Source of the DNA: Prinsepia uniflora
Lineage: Eukaryota; Streptophyta; Magnoliopsida; Rosales; Rosaceae
Direction of reading: 5' to 3'
Length of the DNA stretch: 64,000 nucleotides
Assembly (NCBI GenBank): GCA_032719365.1
Contig: CM064873.1
Coordinates: 8,714,501 to 8,778,500, forward strand
Of the stretch, positions 59,440-64,000 are shown piece after piece. The notes beneath the pieces are model-generated. The model was not told the origin of the DNA. It was given only the letters and a program-made list of their open reading frames with translations, and made no database searches. How positions within the stretch are numbered: the stretch's first letter is position 1; each line of letters begins with the position of its first letter. The translations under genes were made by a program, and so were the position numbers.

Positions 59440-59790
59440 GCTCACGTCATCGCTGACGTCAGCATGACATCATCTGACAGCTGTCAGGTCTGACATGTCA
59501 GACTCTGACAGGTGCCACGTGTCAGGCTCCTATTGGTCCACGTTACTGTGTTGTCAGTGCCACGTGGCAGTCTGACATGTGCCACGTGTCATCACGGCAC
59601 TGGTCCACGTCATTGCCACGTGTCAGCCCCTGATTGGGCCACGTCATTGACATGTCAGTGCTGACTGTGCACTGACATGTGACACGTGTCGCACTCCTAT
59701 TGGCCCATTTTCTGACATGTTAGCTGACATTGTCAGATCTGACAATGCTGACGTCATCCCTGACATGATGACGTCAGCAGGACGACGTCA
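59440..59790 (-). promoter_or_regulatory. Expanded ACGT-core motif cluster in LTR B2
   Basis: Three TGACGTCA sites, five CCACGTGTCA or CACGTG sites and many TGACATGTCA units in about 350 bases. Element B has about 160 bases here. Such motifs bind plant bZIP factors; a role here is inferred. Confidence 0.7.
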
Positions 59791-61065
59791 CCTGTCATCC
59801 CTGCCCTCCCGCGGGTCGACCCGAATGTCTGCAACCGGGTCGCCGTGGCCCGCGACTTGACCCGGCCGGTTCTCCCAGCTCCGGCCACCAAAACACTCCC
59901 CGTTTGTCCCATTCTCTTCGTCTCAACCTAACCTACCATCCTATGACTTAAAACGGAAGAAAAAACATCGAAAACCCGTACCTTCAATTCAGCCATGGCG
60001 GCCGTGACTTCCTCCGCCGTTCACGGTCGTTCCAGGCCTTCCTAACCCTCGAATCCAATCCCAATAGACTCCTAGGGTCCCTAGAAACCATTCCTAATCT
60101 TTAGAAATCATCGAAAACCCCTAAAACTAAAAATCCAAATTTTGAGTAAAATTTACCTCACGGGTTTTCGGGTTCCCCCGCCGTGGTCCGCCGCCGTGAG
60201 TCCTCGCCGTCGCGTCCTCATCATCACGGTCCCTCCTCACGTCACACATAAGATGAAAAATGATGAGATGTGGTGGTATGTGTATGGTGTGGTGTTTGAA
60301 AATGGAGGATGAAGAAAATGAAGAAAAATGGGATAATGGGTTTCGGGTGGGAGGATGAACAAAGAAGAATGATGGCTGATGAGAGAAGAGAAATGGAGGG
60401 TGTGGATTTAAAGTTAGAATTGAAATGGATGGGTAGGATTAATGGTTGGTGGATTTGATTATAAAATAATTAAAATAATAATATTTAATTATTTAGATCC
60501 ACATTTTGGGGGATCAAAGCAATGGGATGAGTGACACTTGTCACTCATCCATAGGGCCCACCAAAATATCCACCCAATCAGATTTCGCCGAAATGTCCCC
60601 GTCTCGAAGTTCGTGCATAGTGAAATCGAACTTCCGTGACCCATAACTCTCTCGTTCAAAGTCCGATTTCAGTGTGCCGCCTGCCTATGGATTCATATCG
60701 TCCTTATCTACGTAACGGTCTTCGGCCCTCGGCCATCGGACCTCCCGGTCAAAAAGTCAACTTTTGACCCCCTATTCACCCAAATTACCAAAATGCCCCT
60801 AAACTTTCGAACGTCATAACTTCTTCCTCGAACGTCGGAATTGAACGTGCCACCTGTCTATGAACTCGTGACGTCACGAACTACGTCACGGTCATCGGTC
60901 AAAGTCCATTTGACTGCCCGATTAAAAAGTCAACGTTTTGCCACCATCAGGGGCAAAACGGTCATTTCGCACCGTTCGTCCGATTTCGCTCTACTAATCA
61001 CGGATTAGCCTCACTAATTGTGATTAGTCACTAATCTAATCTAGGAATTTGGGACGGGTCGTTAC

Positions 61066-61446
61066 AACCTTCCCTCCTTAATTAATTTCGTCCTCGAAAT
61101 TCCAACCGACCTAATCTAACCGTTCTTCCCTCCTTAATTAGTTTCGTTCTTGAAACTCCACTATCCTGATTCCACAACCACCTCGTGGAAAGTAGAATCG
61201 ACCGCAAAACACGTGTACACTAGTACACCCACTAGTCAACATAAACCTCGTTTGTAACTAGACGTACCACTAACGCTCTCGTCGTATCGACTACATTCGA
61301 CCACGTCGAATGACAGAAGTCGTACGCTCCGAACTGATCCCACTTGTCAGATCTACCGTTTCGCTGACACAACCAACTAGACGGTTCCTTGCTCAACCAC
61401 TAACTATCCTGACGTCTGCTCCCACTGGGAGTCATCAGACCTCACA
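61066..61446 (-). mobile_element. Internal 3' end of the B2 element
   Basis: Matches the reverse complement of the end of the B interior (about 18960-19388). It includes the doubled polypurine tract and TTTCGAGGACGAA motif, and the stretch CTCCCACTGGGAGTCATCAG. It is cut at 61446 by LTR D3; the rest of B2 lies right of the window. Confidence 0.9.
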
Positions 61447-64000
61447 TGTAACAACCCGTCCCGAGAGTCGGGATTAGTAGCGTGATTAAGGTGGGATTAG
61501 CGAGGCTAATCGGTGGTTAGTTGGTCCCGATAGGTCCGTAAGTGTAGAATGACGATTTTGCCCCTGGTTCGGGCAAAATGTTGACTTTAGTTCGGGTGGT
61601 CAAATGGGTGTTGACCAGTGACCAGGACGTAGTTTAGGACGTCACGAATCCATAGGCAGGTGGCACGCCTGATTCCGACATCCGAGGAGGAAGTTATGAA
61701 GTTCGGAAGGTTGAGGGCATAACCGTAATTTGGTTAAAAGAAGGGGAAACGTTGACTTTTTGTAGAATTGGGTTTTGGTACGTTGACCTAGGTTGGGTAG
61801 ATAGATCTCGTCGTCCTGAGTCCGATGACAGGCGGCATGTATTCATCGGACTTATGATGAGGAAATTACGGGTCTAGAACGTCGATGGCATAATCGTAAT
61901 TTTGGAGTTAAAGAGGGGCATGTTGGTCTTTTGACTGTTTGGGCATGGTGCAACCAGATTTGGACAAGTGTCCAAAGCAGAAGGAGATTTTTAAGAGAGA
62001 GGAGAGGATTGTGACGCGTGGTGGGTGTGTAGTGGTTTCTACACAAATGTGCACGGGTATTTTACAAATGTGCAGCCGTGTTCTTCGAAGAGGAAAAAAC
62101 AGAGAGTGAGGCTGAGGGGTGAAATCGATCGACGGCCGGGCAAGTGTGAGCTTGTGAGTAGGGGAGTGTGATCAGAGGGAGGTTCAGAGTGCAGGGTGGT
62201 GTTGAGGAGATTGGGAGATGCAGTGCTCATGTGTGTGTGAAGTGAGAACTCACGGGGGGAAAACCAGAGAAACAGAGAGGGGTTGGGGTGGAGGTGCGGT
62301 GGTGCGGTCGTGTAATTAATCAAGGGAAGCGGCAGGTGGTGCGCGGAGGACGAAGGAGGTGTGTGGATACCTAGGGACGCGGCGGAGTCCACGGCGGTGA
62401 GCGGCAGGAGAGGTAATTTCCAATTCCTCTGTTTTTCTGTTTTGTTTCAATTTGAAAGTCGTGAGTTTTAAGTACGAGTCAGGGTTTTTGGTGAGTTGTG
62501 TGAGACTTAGTGGGGTCCTAGAAGTGTTCTGGTGTCGCCACCGTGACGGGGGAGGACCTGGGTGGCCGGAGTGTGGAACAGGGGGTTACGGGCCGTCTGG
62601 TTTCGAGCTTGAGTCGACAAGTATGGGGCCGTGTTGAGGTGATTGAAGGATGGGGATGGATAGAGTAGGTCTGGACGTTGAGAATGGTGAGGAAAGGGAG
62701 GAGAACGGTGGCCGGACGGCGGAGAATGATTCTCGCCGGTTCAGCCTGCGACGGCCGGTTCAGCACAGGTTGAGGATGACACTGTAGCTGGCGCGTGAGG
62801 CCCACGCGCAGCCACTTTGGGCAGCGCGTGAGGCCCACGCGCAGCCACTTTGGACGGCGCGTGGGGGCGCGTGCAGCGGTTTCCGGTGAAGCGTCCAACT
62901 AAGTTTTTGTTCTAAATGTTATAACGAATCCAATGGATTAAGTTTCGGGTTCTTCGGACGTCGTTTCGGGATAGTTCTGCGGGGTTGAAAGTCTAGTGTC
63001 CCGTTTTAAGTACGTTAGAAATTCGGGAAAGCTATGGGGTTTTAGTATGAGTAGCGTGAAGTAGTTAGTAACCTCGTTATGGAATTTGGACAGGTTTGGG
63101 AAAGCCGAGGATAGTAAACTGGCCGGGGATGGCGTAAGTGCACGCGTATCGAGGCGACGCTGAAATGGTCTGTGAGTGGACTTTGCTTCCTAACTCTTGA
63201 TGCATGCATATATGTTTTATATGATTTCTATACTAGCTTCTATGATTTGATTTATGGTTGTGATGGTTTATGGTTTGTGCACGTTTTTCGAGGAAAATGA
63301 CAGTTTACACGTTTTACGAGGTTTTGATAACTATCGTGATTTGAACCTGGTTTTAACGGTCGGATTTTAAGGGAAGTAAAGGATTTTGAAAAGTATTTTC
63401 GGGCTTGAGGCCCAATTCAAAGGTGTTTTCGGAAATGAGATTTCGGGTTTCGGAATCGGAATTCCGGGTGACGATTCGGGATTCGATTCGGGACTTGAAG
63501 CGGATTTCGGGTTTGGGTTCGGAATGGTTATTCCGGATGCTAGCTTACGGAATGATGGTTGCGGACTCGGACCGGAAAATGAGAGGGAAATGAGTTCTGG
63601 GTCTGGATTCGGAATGACGGTTATGGATGCCGGAAGGGCATCAGACCAGTGGTTTCGGATTCGGGTTTGGATATGGAAATGGAAAATGATTTTAAATGGT
63701 TTTGGATTGGATTTGCTGGATCTGGTTATTGGGTTTAAAGACCCGGATATATGTGACGGGGGACCGGCCGGATTGGGTTTAAAGACCCGGATTGAGTTTA
63801 AAGACTCGGATATATTGATTTTCCCCCGTAGGCCTTGAGTTTAAAGACTCGGGAGTTTAAAGACTCGGATATGATTAAGGCCTGGATTGAGTTTAAAGAC
63901 TCGGGAGTTTAAAGACTCGGATAGATCCAGTAGGTTCGATGAATGAGAATGTGGTTTTAAATGTGTTTTGGGTTTTCACTGAGACTTGATGATGCTGTTT
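61447..64000 (+). repeat. Family-D LTR, copy D3 (cut by window end)
   Basis: Starts TGTAACAACCCGTCCCGAG and aligns with D1 and D2. The last 500 or so bases are outside the window, so solo or full element cannot be told. The expected left TSD is TCACA (61442-61446). It has a tandem duplication of the GCGCGTG-type hairpin block (62790-62850) and seven palindromic 14-mers (about 63728-63925). A stretch at 63440-63560 is shared with the interior of element B and is missing from D2. Confidence 0.93.
63728..63925 (+). repeat. Palindromic 14-mer array in D3 (7 units)
   Basis: Two GGGTTTAAAGACCC and five GAGTTTAAAGACTC units, each ending in CGG. Single and paired units are separated by conserved spacers. 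Confidence 0.9.

Larger units (their letters stand above)
57491..61065 (-). repeat. Family-B LTR, copy B2 (3575 bp)
   Basis: The plus strand runs TGACAGGACCC...GGGTCGTTACA; the coding strand is minus. It aligns with the LTRs of element B but is about 430 bases longer. The excess comes from a 310-base GC-rich insert at about 58524-58833 and an expanded ACGT-motif region at about 59440-59790. It keeps the 9-bp stem (57544-57564), the four-unit hairpin array (58244-58415) and the TGCATGCATAA block (59043-59053). The interior to its right shows it is the 3' LTR. Confidence 0.93.

Overview
The window looks like nuclear DNA of a flowering plant, probably a eudicot. It has intron-rich plant genes, Ty3/gypsy chromovirus LTR retrotransposons primed by initiator tRNA-Met, a Ty1/copia fragment, a TRIM, hAT, PIF/Harbinger-like and CACTA-like DNA transposons, and long AT-rich spacers. 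No rRNA, tRNA or CRISPR feature was found, and no bacterial-type operon.

Layout. (1) 1-23060 is a nest of LTR retrotransposons resolved by target-site duplications (TSDs). An old family-C LTR and part of its internal region were invaded by element A (1-9730, minus strand, gag-pol with two stops and a frameshift) and by element B (9792-22509, plus strand, TSD CCGAG). B has 3.1 kb LTRs and a non-coding interior, which itself carries a solo LTR of family D (13841-16928, TSD CTGGT). (2) 23061-26801 is AT-rich spacer with a CACTA-like end, a Tourist-like MITE and a decayed NAM-associated (Harbinger ORF1-type) gene. (3) 26802-34340 is a solo LTR of family A (TSD TGAAA) that splits this old gene and contains two further solo LTRs: D (TSD GTGGA) and E (TSD ACGTC). 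(4) 34341-57228 is the low-copy region. It holds an intact three-exon gene for an uncharacterised 217-residue protein (plus) and an eight-exon XBAT31/XB3-type ankyrin-RING ubiquitin ligase gene (minus). The ligase gene has perfect splice sites but six apparent single-base indels. Small transposons lie around them: a hAT deletion derivative, a TRIM and two MITE-like elements. A short duplication around an LTR scrap, a 32-base poly-C tract and a copia 3' end are also here. (5) 57229-64000 is a second retrotransposon nest: LTR fragment F, a 3.6 kb family-B LTR (minus) with the 3' end of its interior, and a family-D LTR cut by the window edge.

How it works together. Families A, B, C, D and F share an LTR plan: start TGTAACRACCCG, similar ends, and similar blocks in the same order. 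A, B and C also share the same primer-binding site. B carries no recognisable protein, so it was probably mobilised in trans by coding relatives such as A. The most unusual signals are inside the LTRs. Two families carry unrelated tandem arrays of short palindromes at the same relative position, with paired changes that keep the palindrome. Families A and B carry dense TGACGTCA and CACGTG clusters and conserved perfect hairpins. All functional statements about these LTR structures are inference.
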